From: Mucilaginibacter sp. SMC90
GTDB lineage: Bacteria > Bacteroidota > Bacteroidia > Sphingobacteriales > Sphingobacteriaceae
Assembly: GCF_022811725.1 (NCBI RefSeq)
Contig: NZ_CP094527.1
Coordinates: forward strand, 5,084,001 to 5,148,000
Length of the DNA: 64,000 bases
Direction of reading: 5' to 3'
Each line of letters begins with the position of its first letter. The first letter of the stretch is position 1. The notes below the pieces were generated by a model. The model did no database searches and was not told the origin of the DNA. It worked only from the letters and a program-made list of their open reading frames with translations. The translations under genes were made by a program, and so were the position numbers. Below, one piece after another: positions 51,774 through 58,799 of the stretch.

Positions 51774-51799
51774 ATGCGGGGAGGATAACATCCCCGCAT
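51774..51799 (+). terminator. GC-rich hairpin between rsr and the Y RNA array
   Basis: ATGCGGGGA pairs with TCCCCGCAT 2 bases after the rsr stop. Only TT follows, so it is at most a partial terminator. It may instead protect the rsr mRNA end or mark the processing point between mRNA and Y RNAs. Confidence 0.6.
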
Positions 51800-51805
51800 T
51801 TAAAG

Positions 51806-51942
51806 AAATAAAGATGCCGTTAGGTGAGAGTTACTTCGCAACCAATTTCGGGGGAGGGCATTGTGGCGCAAGCCGTGATGGAGGTTCGAGTCCTCGCCAC
51901 GCAGGTCCCCTAAGTCTCTCACCGCAAGTTGCTCTTTATAAA
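51806..51942 (+). ncRNA. Y-RNA-like RNA 1 with T-arm module
   Basis: Closing stem ATAAAGA (51808) with TCTTTAT (51933), internal loop TGCCGT opposite GTTGCTC, upper stem GGTGAGAG (51823) with CTCTCACC (51916), then TTACTTCG. The insert has GGGGA/TCCCC, then GTGGC/GCCAC closing a T-arm-like GAGG-TTCGAGT-CCTC. The module is not permuted. This layout is that of a Ro-binding Y RNA: stem with bulge, plus a tRNA-like head. Confidence 0.8.
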
Positions 51943-52075
51943 AGAAGGTGTCGTTTATAAGTGTTACTTCGATGATCCCAACTGAGACGTCGGTTTGAGT
52001 CCGGCCCCGAAAGGGTAGTTTAGACGATTAGAATGCAGTGTAAGCAAGCACTTATAACTTATTACCCTTCTTTTT
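51943..52075 (+). ncRNA. Y-RNA-like RNA 2 with permuted tRNA-like module
   Basis: Closing stem AGAAGG (51943) with CCTTCT (52066), internal loop TGTCGT opposite ATTACCC, 9-bp upper stem TTATAAGTG (51955) with CACTTATAA (52049), then TTACTTCG. The insert holds a T-arm GTCGG-TTTGAGT-CCGGC, then CCC-GAAA-GGG and a D-arm-like TAGTTTAGACGATTAG. Acceptor strands therefore meet in a GAAA tetraloop, a circularly permuted tRNA. TTTTT follows the closing stem and may end the RNA. Confidence 0.83.
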
Positions 52076-52089
52076 AAAATATGAAAAAG

Positions 52090-52230
52090 AAAATAAGGTG
52101 CCGTAAATGAGTACTACTTCGTTTTGGGATGTCAGGGTTGCCGGTTCGAGACCGGCCTGCAGGCAACTGCAGTAGCTCAATTGGTTAGAGCATGATGCAG
52201 AAGACTTATTGACAGTAGCCCTTATTTTAA
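52090..52230 (+). ncRNA. Y-RNA-like RNA 3 with permuted tRNA-like module
   Basis: Closing stem AAATAAGG (52091) with CCTTATTT (52220), internal loop TGCCGT opposite GTAGCCC, upper stem AATGAGT with ACTTATT (one G-U), then CTACTTCG. The insert is the clearest of the set: T-arm GCCGG-TTCGAGA-CCGGC, acceptor CTGCAG-GCAA-CTGCAG with a GNRA tetraloop, and D-arm TAGCTCAATTGGTTAGAGCA, which is identical in form to a normal tRNA D-arm. Confidence 0.86.
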
Positions 52231-52233
52231 ATG

Positions 52234-52397
52234 AACAGCAGGTTAAAGTGCCGTAAACAAGTATTACTTCGCTTTTTAACCCCAAGGTCGCCGGTAAAAA
52301 TCCGGCCTTTAGCGCTAAGCTAAGGTAGCTCAGTAGATTAAGTTAAGAGCATGGGACGACTGAACCACTTGTTAGCAATTGCCTTTAACCTGTTGTT
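52234..52397 (+). ncRNA. Y-RNA-like RNA 4 with permuted tRNA-like module
   Basis: A 15-bp closing stem (AACAGCAGGTTAAAG at 52234 with its complement at 52383, one G-U), internal loop TGCCGT opposite ATTGCC, upper stem AACAAGT with ACTTGTT, then TTACTTCG. The insert has a T-arm GCCGG-TAAAAAT-CCGGC, a 7-bp acceptor CTTTAGC/GCTAAGG closed by GCTAA, and a D-arm beginning TAGCTCAGTAG. The T-loop has lost the TTC start, so some tRNA enzymes may not act on it. Confidence 0.84.
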
Positions 52398-52431
52398 TAT
52401 TAAATCTTTTAACCTAAACCTGTTGCAATCG

Positions 52432-52516
52432 GAAATAAAGATGCCGTTAGCAAGCGTTACTTCGCCAGTCACGCAAAGCGCTGCTGTTTATTGCTCTTTA
52501 TTACCTGATTTTTTTA
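52432..52516 (+). ncRNA. Minimal Y-RNA-like RNA 5 without tRNA module
   Basis: Closing stem AATAAAGA (52434) with TCTTTATT (52495), internal loop TGCCGT opposite ATTGCTC, upper stem AGCAAGCG with CGCTGCT (one bulge), then TTACTTCG and a loop of only about 20 bases. There is no T- or D-arm. A run of seven T at 52510-52516 probably ends it. It has the Ro-binding part alone. Confidence 0.78.
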
Positions 52517-52548
52517 ATTAAACTTTTTTTCCTTCGGAAAAAGATAAT

Positions 52549-52657
52549 GGAAGATGCCGTAAGCGGGTGTTACTTCGTTGGTTGAAACATGTAGCAATAC
52601 ATGAAGACAGGTTCGAATCCTGAAATCCACTTGCTGCATGTAGCTCTTTCATTTTTT
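52549..52657 (+). ncRNA. Y-RNA-like RNA 6 with T-arm and GCAA hairpin
   Basis: Closing stem GGAAGA (52549) with TCTTTC (52645), internal loop TGCCGT opposite GTAGCTC, upper stem AGCGGGTG with CACTTGCT (52628), then TTACTTCG. The insert has CATGTA-GCAA-TACATG followed by a T-arm CAGG-TTCGAAT-CCTG, closed by GGTT/AATC. ATTTTTT after the stem is a terminator, only 14 bases before the rlaP start. Confidence 0.8.
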
Positions 52658-52670
52658 AACATTAAAACAC

Positions 52671-53423
52671 ATGAAACAAACTATACAACAAAAGCTTCTT
52701 GAACTGGAGCAGACCGAAGACATAAAAATACTTTATGCCTGCGAATCAGGAAGCCGGGCTTGGGGCTTTGCCTCGCCCGATAGCGACTTCGATGTTCGCT
52801 TTATATATGCCCGTCCGGTAAACTACTATCTCGGCATAACAGACAGTTCTGATTTTATCGATCTGCCTATAAACGAAGTATTGGATATCCGTGGCTGGGA
52901 TATCCGCAAAGCGTTGAAGCTATTCCTGAAATCAAACATATCTTTGTTTGAGTGGGTACAATCGCCCATAGTATATAGAGAGGATAGCGATTTTGCTGAT
53001 GAAATAAGAAGCATAATGCCGGAATATTTTTCGCTGAGGGCCGCAGCCAATCACTATTCGTCATTGGCCTTTAATACATTGCAAGATGACCTGCAGGCAA
53101 ATGAAGTTAAACTGAAACGTTACTTTTATGCACTGCGATCAACACTGGCCTGCCTTTGGATAGTTGACCGGCAAACAGTGCCCCCAATGGAGTTTTGCAA
53201 ACTGCGGGACCTGATAAATGACAGGCACTTTCAGGATACGGTAGATGATTTGCTTGTTCAAAAGCAAACTGCTGATGAAAAAACACTGATAAAACCAGTA
53301 CCGCTGCTACAGACATGGCTGCAGGATACGCTCACGTATTGCAAAGAGCGGATACCATTGCTTCCATCCGAAAAAAAGCAACCGGACGAATTGAACCAAT
53401 TGTTCAGAAAATATATACTATAA
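52671..53423 (+). CDS. RlaP-type nucleotidyltransferase 1
   Basis: 250 residues. ACESGSRAWGFASPDSDFDVRFIY is the pol-beta GS...D-x-D site; the following helices (KALKLFLKSNISLFEWVQSP and RYFYALRSTLACLWI) match the RlaP family (RNA-repair-associated pol-beta nucleotidyltransferase). Such genes sit beside RNA ligases and Ro proteins. It may add or restore nucleotides at RNA ends, such as those of Y RNAs or broken tRNAs. It overlaps the next gene by one base (TAATG). Family-level function is inferred. Confidence 0.88.
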   Translation: MKQTIQQKLLELEQTEDIKILYACESGSRAWGFASPDSDFDVRFIYARPVNYYLGITDSSDFIDLPINEVLDIRGWDIRKALKLFLKSNISLFEWVQSPIVYREDSDFADEIRSIMPEYFSLRAAANHYSSLAFNTLQDDLQANEVKLKRYFYALRSTLACLWIVDRQTVPPMEFCKLRDLINDRHFQDTVDDLLVQKQTADEKTLIKPVPLLQTWLQDTLTYCKERIPLLPSEKKQPDELNQLFRKYIL

Positions 53424-54499
53424 TGACCTTTGACCATCTGCAACAAAACCCGCAACTGCTCCTGCTTGATTGTATCAGCGGAAGCACTGCTTATAATCTC
53501 AACGTTAAAGGATCGGACACGGATAAGAAAGGCATCTTTATCATGCCCCAAAAACAACTATACGGTTTTACCCAAACCGACCAGGTGGCTAACCCCACCA
53601 ACGATGAGGTATATTTTGAGATCGCACGTTTTTTGGAATTACTTACCAAAAACAACCCCAATATACTGGAGTTGTTAAGTACGCCCGGACAATTTGTATC
53701 ATACCGCCATCCGCTGATGAATCTGATAAAACAAGAAGATTTCCTTTCAAAACTTTGCCTGGATACTTTTGCCGGCTACGCACATTCGCAGATAAAGAAG
53801 GCCCGTGGCCTGAATAAAAAGATAAATAAACCGATAGATGAGGAACGCAAATCGGTATTGGATTTTTGCTACGTGATCCACAATAACGGTAGCATATCGT
53901 TAAAGGATTGGCTTAAGGAAAACAACTTTACTCAGCGACAATGCGGCCTGGTAAGTTTGGATCATTTCAGGAATGTATACCTGCTGTATCATCAAAAGCA
54001 ATTATCTAACGGAACTTTCAGAGGGATCATATCCTGCACCGGTGCCGATGATGTGCAACTAAGTTCGGTACCAAAGGGGATAGAACAGATGGCTGTAATG
54101 AATTTTAATAAGGATGGCTATTCGGTATACTGCAAGGAGTACAAGGAATACCGCGAATGGGAGGATAAGCGAAATGAAGCCCGGTATCAAAGTACATTAT
54201 CACACGGTAAAAGCTATGATGCTAAAAACATGATGCATACTTTCCGCCTGCTTAATATGGCTGGAGAAATAGCACAACATGGACAAGTAATCGTAAACCG
54301 GCCCGACAGAGATTTTCTATTAAAAATCCGCAATGGAGAGTTTGAGTTTGATGAGTTAATGAAAATGGTTGACGAAAAAATGGAGCACATCAATGAACTT
54401 TATAGAACCTCTCCCCTGCCCAACAAACCAGACCTCCAAAAAGCCGAAAGCATTCTATTGCAAATAAGGGCCGAATTTTATGATAATTTGCCGGCATAA
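53423..54499 (+). CDS. RlaP-type nucleotidyltransferase 2
   Basis: 358 residues from the ATG at 53423, coupled to the stop of the first. The site reads DCISGSTAYNLNVKGSDTDKKGIFIMP: the acidic pair is D-T-D. NPNILELLSTP, FAGYAHSQIKKARGL, KSVLDFCYVIHN, AKNMMHTFRLLNMAGEI and LLKIRNGEFEFDEL are typical of the longer branch of the family. Two unlike paralogues in tandem suggest a division of labour, for example different nucleotides or RNA ends. Confidence 0.88.
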   Translation: MTFDHLQQNPQLLLLDCISGSTAYNLNVKGSDTDKKGIFIMPQKQLYGFTQTDQVANPTNDEVYFEIARFLELLTKNNPNILELLSTPGQFVSYRHPLMNLIKQEDFLSKLCLDTFAGYAHSQIKKARGLNKKINKPIDEERKSVLDFCYVIHNNGSISLKDWLKENNFTQRQCGLVSLDHFRNVYLLYHQKQLSNGTFRGIISCTGADDVQLSSVPKGIEQMAVMNFNKDGYSVYCKEYKEYREWEDKRNEARYQSTLSHGKSYDAKNMMHTFRLLNMAGEIAQHGQVIVNRPDRDFLLKIRNGEFEFDELMKMVDEKMEHINELYRTSPLPNKPDLQKAESILLQIRAEFYDNLPA

Positions 54500-54505
54500 A
54501 TCAAC

Positions 54506-54543
54506 ACAATAAGGTGAACTATACAATAGGGTCACCTTATTGT
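54506..54543 (+). terminator. Terminator of the rsr-Y RNA-rlaP operon
   Basis: ACAATAAGGTGA pairs perfectly with TCACCTTATTGT over 12 bp, 6 bases after the stop. The T-run is weak (ATTTCC). Confidence 0.65.
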
Positions 54544-54588
54544 ATTTCCTGTATTAATTAAGGTAAACCAAACCTGATAACCTTAATT

Positions 54589-55272
54589 ATGATAACCGTT
54601 AAAAAAATTGCAAAAGTAATTTTAAGAATACTGCTGGGCTTAGTGGCATTTGTGCTGCTCTATCTTTTCTCGGCTTTCCTGTTTTCCATATGGACTGTCA
54701 AAAAGGAGGCAGCGACCTCGAATGATCTTGCCATCTACATATTAACCAATGGAGATCATACCGATATCGTTGTCCCTGTAAAAAACGATATTACCGATTG
54801 GAGCAGGGAGATTAGTTATCAAAATACTGTAAGCGGGGATACCACGGGCAAATACTTGGCTATAGGTTGGGGCGACAAAGGCTTCTACCTTAGTACACCT
54901 ACCTGGGCTGATTTAAAATTCAGCACAGCTTTTAAAGCGGCATTTGCATTAAGCACATCTGCTATCCATGCTACATACTACCAAGCTATGCCCGAAAATA
55001 ACGACTGCAAAAAAATAATGATCAGCAATGAGCAGTATAAACGGTTGGTTGCCTTTGTGGATAGCAGTTTCAAAAGAGATGCCGGGGGCAAGGTCATCAA
55101 CATAAAAACAAATTCCAACTATGATAAAAATGATGCCTTTTACGAGGCCAAACGCAAGTACAATATGTTTTATACCTGTAACACCTGGGCCAATAACGCA
55201 CTAAAATCATGCGGCCAAACTGCCTGCGTATGGACACCGTTTGACAGGGGAATCTTCTATCATTACCGATAA
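54589..55272 (+). CDS. TIGR02117/DUF2459 family protein
   Basis: 227 residues. One N-terminal membrane helix (about 10-34), then IYILTNGDHTDIVVPV, YLAIGWGDKGFYLSTPTW and MFYTCNTWANNALKSCG. The Cys-His-like pattern (GDHTD and CNTW) suggests an NlpC/P60-like or urease-associated hydrolase, but no activity is known. It is a separate transcript from the rlaP operon, judging by the terminator between. Confidence 0.85.
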   Translation: MITVKKIAKVILRILLGLVAFVLLYLFSAFLFSIWTVKKEAATSNDLAIYILTNGDHTDIVVPVKNDITDWSREISYQNTVSGDTTGKYLAIGWGDKGFYLSTPTWADLKFSTAFKAAFALSTSAIHATYYQAMPENNDCKKIMISNEQYKRLVAFVDSSFKRDAGGKVINIKTNSNYDKNDAFYEAKRKYNMFYTCNTWANNALKSCGQTACVWTPFDRGIFYHYR

Positions 55273-55274
55273 AC

Positions 55275-55307
55275 AAAAATGCCTTTCCGCACAGGAAAGG
55301 CATTTTT
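55275..55307. terminator. Strong bidirectional terminator
   Basis: AAAAATGCCTTTCC pairs with GGAAAGGCATTTTT around GCACA. It separates the convergent DUF2459 and GH92 genes. Confidence 0.9.
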
Positions 55308-55345
55308 TGCTTAAGAACTAATCTCTAACCACTAACCTCCAATCT

Positions 55346-57634
55346 CTACCTGTGCTTCGAGCTCATGTAAAAAGTGATCTCGCCGCCGTTCATGATATCG
55401 GCATGGCTAATGAAAAGCTTATCAAGTGGTTTGCCGTTCAGTACCATTTTTTGCACATAAACATTTTTAGCGCCTTGATTTTTCACGTTGATGGTAAATG
55501 TTTTGCCATTATCCAAATTGATAACCGCATGGTCAACAGCCGGACTGCCGGTTGAGTATTGGTCAGAACCGGGTGCTACAGGGTAAAAACCAAGCGACGT
55601 AAATATGTACCAGGCGCTCATCTGACCGGTATCATCATTACCGCCTAAACCATCAGGGGTTGGCTTGTACATCATCGGCAAGATCATGCGTACGCGTTCC
55701 TGTGTTTTCCATGGCTTATCTGTCCAGTTGTACAGGTAGGCTACGTGGTGCGATGGTTCGTTGCCGTGTACATAGTTACCAATGATCCCGTCGCGGGTGA
55801 TATCTTCCGTTTCAGCAAAATATTTATCGGGCAGGTTCATGGTGAACAAGGAATCCAGGTAGCGTACAAAACGTTTGTCGCCGCCCATTAACTTGATCAA
55901 ACCTTCAGGATCCTGCGGAGCAAAAAGGGTATAGTTCCAGCTGTTGCCTTCAATAAAACCTTCGTTAATGGTGCTCAATGGGTCAAACTTAGTTCTAAAC
56001 GAGCCGTTAGCCAGCTTAGGGCGCATAAACCCAACTGCCGGGTCATAAACATTTTTATAGTTTTCAGAGCGTTTAATAAACTCTTCATAAATATCGTTCC
56101 TGTTTAATTTTTTGGCAAGCTGCGCAATAGCCCAATCGTCAAAAGCATATTCAAGGGTTGATGATACCGATACACCGCTTTTTTCATCGGGGATGAAACC
56201 TTTGTCCATGTACTCACCGATACCTTCGTAATCGCGGTGGCGGGCTGTAGCAACACAGGCATCAAGCGCTTTATTGGCATCAAAATTCACATTGCCCTTT
56301 ATTACCGCGTCGGCAATTACAGCAACACTGTGGTAACCACTCATACACCAGTTTTCGTTACCAGAGTTTGACCATACCGGCAGCATATGCTCCGGACTTT
56401 GATCAAAATGAGCCAGCATCGACTGGATCATATCTGTGTTGCGTTTCGGTTCGATGATATTGAACAGCGGATGCAATGCCCTATATGTATCCCACAGTGA
56501 AAACGTAGTATAGTTGGTAAAGCCATCGGCCTTGTGTACATTTTGGTCGAGGCCTTTGTACTGACCATCAGCATCCATGTACAGCGTAGGATTGATCATG
56601 GTATGGTACATGGAAGTATAGAAATTCAACTTGGTTTCCTTGCTTCCGGCGATTTCAATTTTATGCAGTTCCTTTTCCCAAAGCTGCTGGCCATCGTTCT
56701 TTACTTTATCAAAATCCCAGCCTGGTGCTTCGGTGCGCATATTGTTCAGTGCGCCATCCATACTTACAGGCGATAAAGCAAACTTGATCTTGATCTTCTC
56801 CCCTTCTTCGGTTTTAAAGTCGAAGTAAGTACGGATCTGCCTGCCGGCAATTTCAGGGAAGTTTTTGGTTTGGTTGAATTTACCCCAGAAACCACCATAC
56901 ACTTCACGTTTGTCATATTTCTTGTAACCATGCTGATAGAATGGTTTTGAAAAACTCATAGCAAAATACAGTGTACGTGTACGGGCCCAGCCATTGGTTT
57001 GACGATAGCCAACAACAGTTGAATCATTTACTACCCTAACGTAAGTCCACACGTTTTTATCGGGATAATTGTAGATCCCCGCCATCAGATCAAGTATAAT
57101 GTGCGACTGATCCGACTTAGGGAAAGTATACTGATGAAAACCAACCCTCGCGGTGGTGGTTAACTCGGCAGTGATGTTATTATCATCAAGCTTTACCTTG
57201 TAGTAATTTGCCCCGCTCACCTCGTTCTGATGTGAAAATGCAGAACGATAACCACTGCCAGGTTTATCAGCAGTGCCGGGGTTAAGTTTCAAAGCACCAA
57301 CGGTTGGCATGATCAGGAAATCACCCAGATCTGAGTGACCGGTGCCACTGAAATGGGTATGGCTAAAGCCCACTATCGTTTTATCATCGTATTGATATCC
57401 CGCGCAGTATTTGTATGCATCGGGATTGTAATGGCCGTCTTTCTCGTAACTGGCAGTATCAGTTTCGGGGCTTAGCTGTACCATGCCAAACGGCACTGTA
57501 GCACCCGGATAGGTATGGCCCATGCGTTGGGTGCCTATAATGGGGTTAACATAATCAACCAGCTTTTCTGTTTTGGTTTGAGCCTGGCTATAAACGGCCG
57601 AACCTATTAATAATGCTGTAAGTAATCTTTTCAT
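55346..57634 (-). CDS. Glycoside hydrolase family 92 alpha-mannosidase
   Basis: 762 residues from the ATG at 57634 with signal peptide ending SQAQ. VDYVNPIIGTQRMGHTYPGAT, GFSHTHFSGTGHSDLGD, SLWDTYRALHPLF and FYPVAPGSDQYSTGSP are GH92 signatures; GNDDTGQMSAWYIF carries catalytic-site residues. The family removes alpha-1,2/1,3/1,4-linked mannose with Ca2+. With GH76 it would permit yeast-mannan or N-glycan use. It lies downstream of a LacI regulator and BSP-type protease gene on the same strand. Confidence 0.95.
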   Translation of the reverse strand: MKRLLTALLIGSAVYSQAQTKTEKLVDYVNPIIGTQRMGHTYPGATVPFGMVQLSPETDTASYEKDGHYNPDAYKYCAGYQYDDKTIVGFSHTHFSGTGHSDLGDFLIMPTVGALKLNPGTADKPGSGYRSAFSHQNEVSGANYYKVKLDDNNITAELTTTARVGFHQYTFPKSDQSHIILDLMAGIYNYPDKNVWTYVRVVNDSTVVGYRQTNGWARTRTLYFAMSFSKPFYQHGYKKYDKREVYGGFWGKFNQTKNFPEIAGRQIRTYFDFKTEEGEKIKIKFALSPVSMDGALNNMRTEAPGWDFDKVKNDGQQLWEKELHKIEIAGSKETKLNFYTSMYHTMINPTLYMDADGQYKGLDQNVHKADGFTNYTTFSLWDTYRALHPLFNIIEPKRNTDMIQSMLAHFDQSPEHMLPVWSNSGNENWCMSGYHSVAVIADAVIKGNVNFDANKALDACVATARHRDYEGIGEYMDKGFIPDEKSGVSVSSTLEYAFDDWAIAQLAKKLNRNDIYEEFIKRSENYKNVYDPAVGFMRPKLANGSFRTKFDPLSTINEGFIEGNSWNYTLFAPQDPEGLIKLMGGDKRFVRYLDSLFTMNLPDKYFAETEDITRDGIIGNYVHGNEPSHHVAYLYNWTDKPWKTQERVRMILPMMYKPTPDGLGGNDDTGQMSAWYIFTSLGFYPVAPGSDQYSTGSPAVDHAVINLDNGKTFTINVKNQGAKNVYVQKMVLNGKPLDKLFISHADIMNGGEITFYMSSKHR

Positions 57635-57814
57635 TTGTACTTTTAAGTATATCATTGGCTCCTCATGTTTGAGGGAATTCTCTATCTCCGCAGCGGCTCT
57701 CCTGTTTATTTACATTACAGCCTTTGATTTTGTGATAAGGCAACTAATTTATATAAAACAGTCCGCTAAAATAATTTACAAAGTATTTGTTACAGGAATA
57801 TAAGTAAATCAACC

Positions 57815-58474
57815 TTAAATAACAGGGTTTGCAGCATAAGCAGCCCACAGTTCATCAATGGTTTTACCGGTTAGGTTTTTCCAGCTGTCGTTAGTGAAAG
57901 TATGTTCGCGCAATTGTTTGTCCAATATTTTTACCAGGTCGGGTTTTACATTTTTCTCGGCCCAAACCAAAAAGCGGGCAGTTACGCGGTATGCATTATC
58001 ATAGTTTTGGGTGGCTTTAAATGCAGGCAGAGCCCATTTGGCACCGGCATTATCAACACCAAATTTAAAGCGCGCATAATCGGCAATGCCTTCCGTTAAC
58101 CAACCCGGGCCATCACTATTGCCGTAGGCCTGTACAATGTGCATTACTTCATGTGTAACCACATCAATATCGCCGGGGTGTTTAGTCATGTATTTTGCGC
58201 TGAATACTACAGTATCATTCCCGGTAGCAGCCACACCATCATAAGCAGTGTCGATAACAAACGTTACTTTTTTTGACGTTGCTTTGTTATACTCCTTTGC
58301 CAGTTTAGGGTACACCTCAAAAAAGGTCTTGATCAGCCTGTCTTTCAAATCGGTGCTGAATGCCGCATCTTTATTGATAAAAGTTACCTGGTAGCCCTTT
58401 TGTTTAAAAACTTCCTGTGCGTGGGCCAGTGAACCGGAAATTAAGAGTAGTGATAAAATAAATATTTTTTTCAT
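57815..58474 (-). CDS. Secreted basic secretory protein (BSP)-type metallopeptidase
   Basis: 219 residues with a signal peptide ending SLAHAQ. VVTHEVMHIVQAYGNSDGPGWLTEGIADYARFKFG holds HExxH and the Glu of the third ligand, as in the plant-and-bacterial BSP family. It is likely a zinc peptidase in the periplasm or outside. A palindrome centred on AACGTT sits 50 bases upstream and is a candidate LacI-family operator. Confidence 0.9.
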   Translation of the reverse strand: MKKIFILSLLLISGSLAHAQEVFKQKGYQVTFINKDAAFSTDLKDRLIKTFFEVYPKLAKEYNKATSKKVTFVIDTAYDGVAATGNDTVVFSAKYMTKHPGDIDVVTHEVMHIVQAYGNSDGPGWLTEGIADYARFKFGVDNAGAKWALPAFKATQNYDNAYRVTARFLVWAEKNVKPDLVKILDKQLREHTFTNDSWKNLTGKTIDELWAAYAANPVI

Positions 58475-58523
58475 GAATAGTTATGGTTTTGCGATTGATA
58501 GTAGTTAAAACCGCTCAAATATA

Positions 58524-58539
58524 GATAAAACGTTTTATC
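58524..58539. promoter_or_regulatory. Candidate LacI-type operator
   Basis: A perfect 16-base palindrome, GATAAAACGTTTTATC, with the central CG step typical of LacI-family sites. It lies between the LacI gene (upstream on the same strand) and the BSP gene. Confidence 0.65.
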
Positions 58540-58597
58540 ATTAAAACACAATCCTTTGTAATATTATTACTAATTGAATTTTAGTGTGTTTAAAACT

Positions 58598-58634
58598 AAC
58601 GCCTGCTGTTTGAAGATCAGCAGGCGTTGGTTTT
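58598..58634. terminator. Hairpin between the LacI gene and BSP gene
   Basis: AACGCCTGCTG pairs perfectly with CAGCAGGCGTT (58618-58628) over 11 bp; GGTTTT follows on the + strand. On the minus strand the T-run is short, so it could end the lacI message weakly. Confidence 0.6.
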
Positions 58635-58799
58635 AATTATCAATATTATCAAAAAAAGAACCATGAAGCGCCTGAGCCACTAAAAGGGCCCTCCCCCTTT
58701 ATATTGTCCTGGCTTGACGGCCTGTAAATCCAAAAACTGACCAATAAGTGTTTTATTGATTAGTTCAGAAACCCTTGTTTGCCAAGCACAAACTCAATA

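Noticed and set aside
52052..52285. Minus-strand open frame across the Y RNA array
   Set aside because: It crosses two structured RNA units; its residues only reflect the stems and T-arms.
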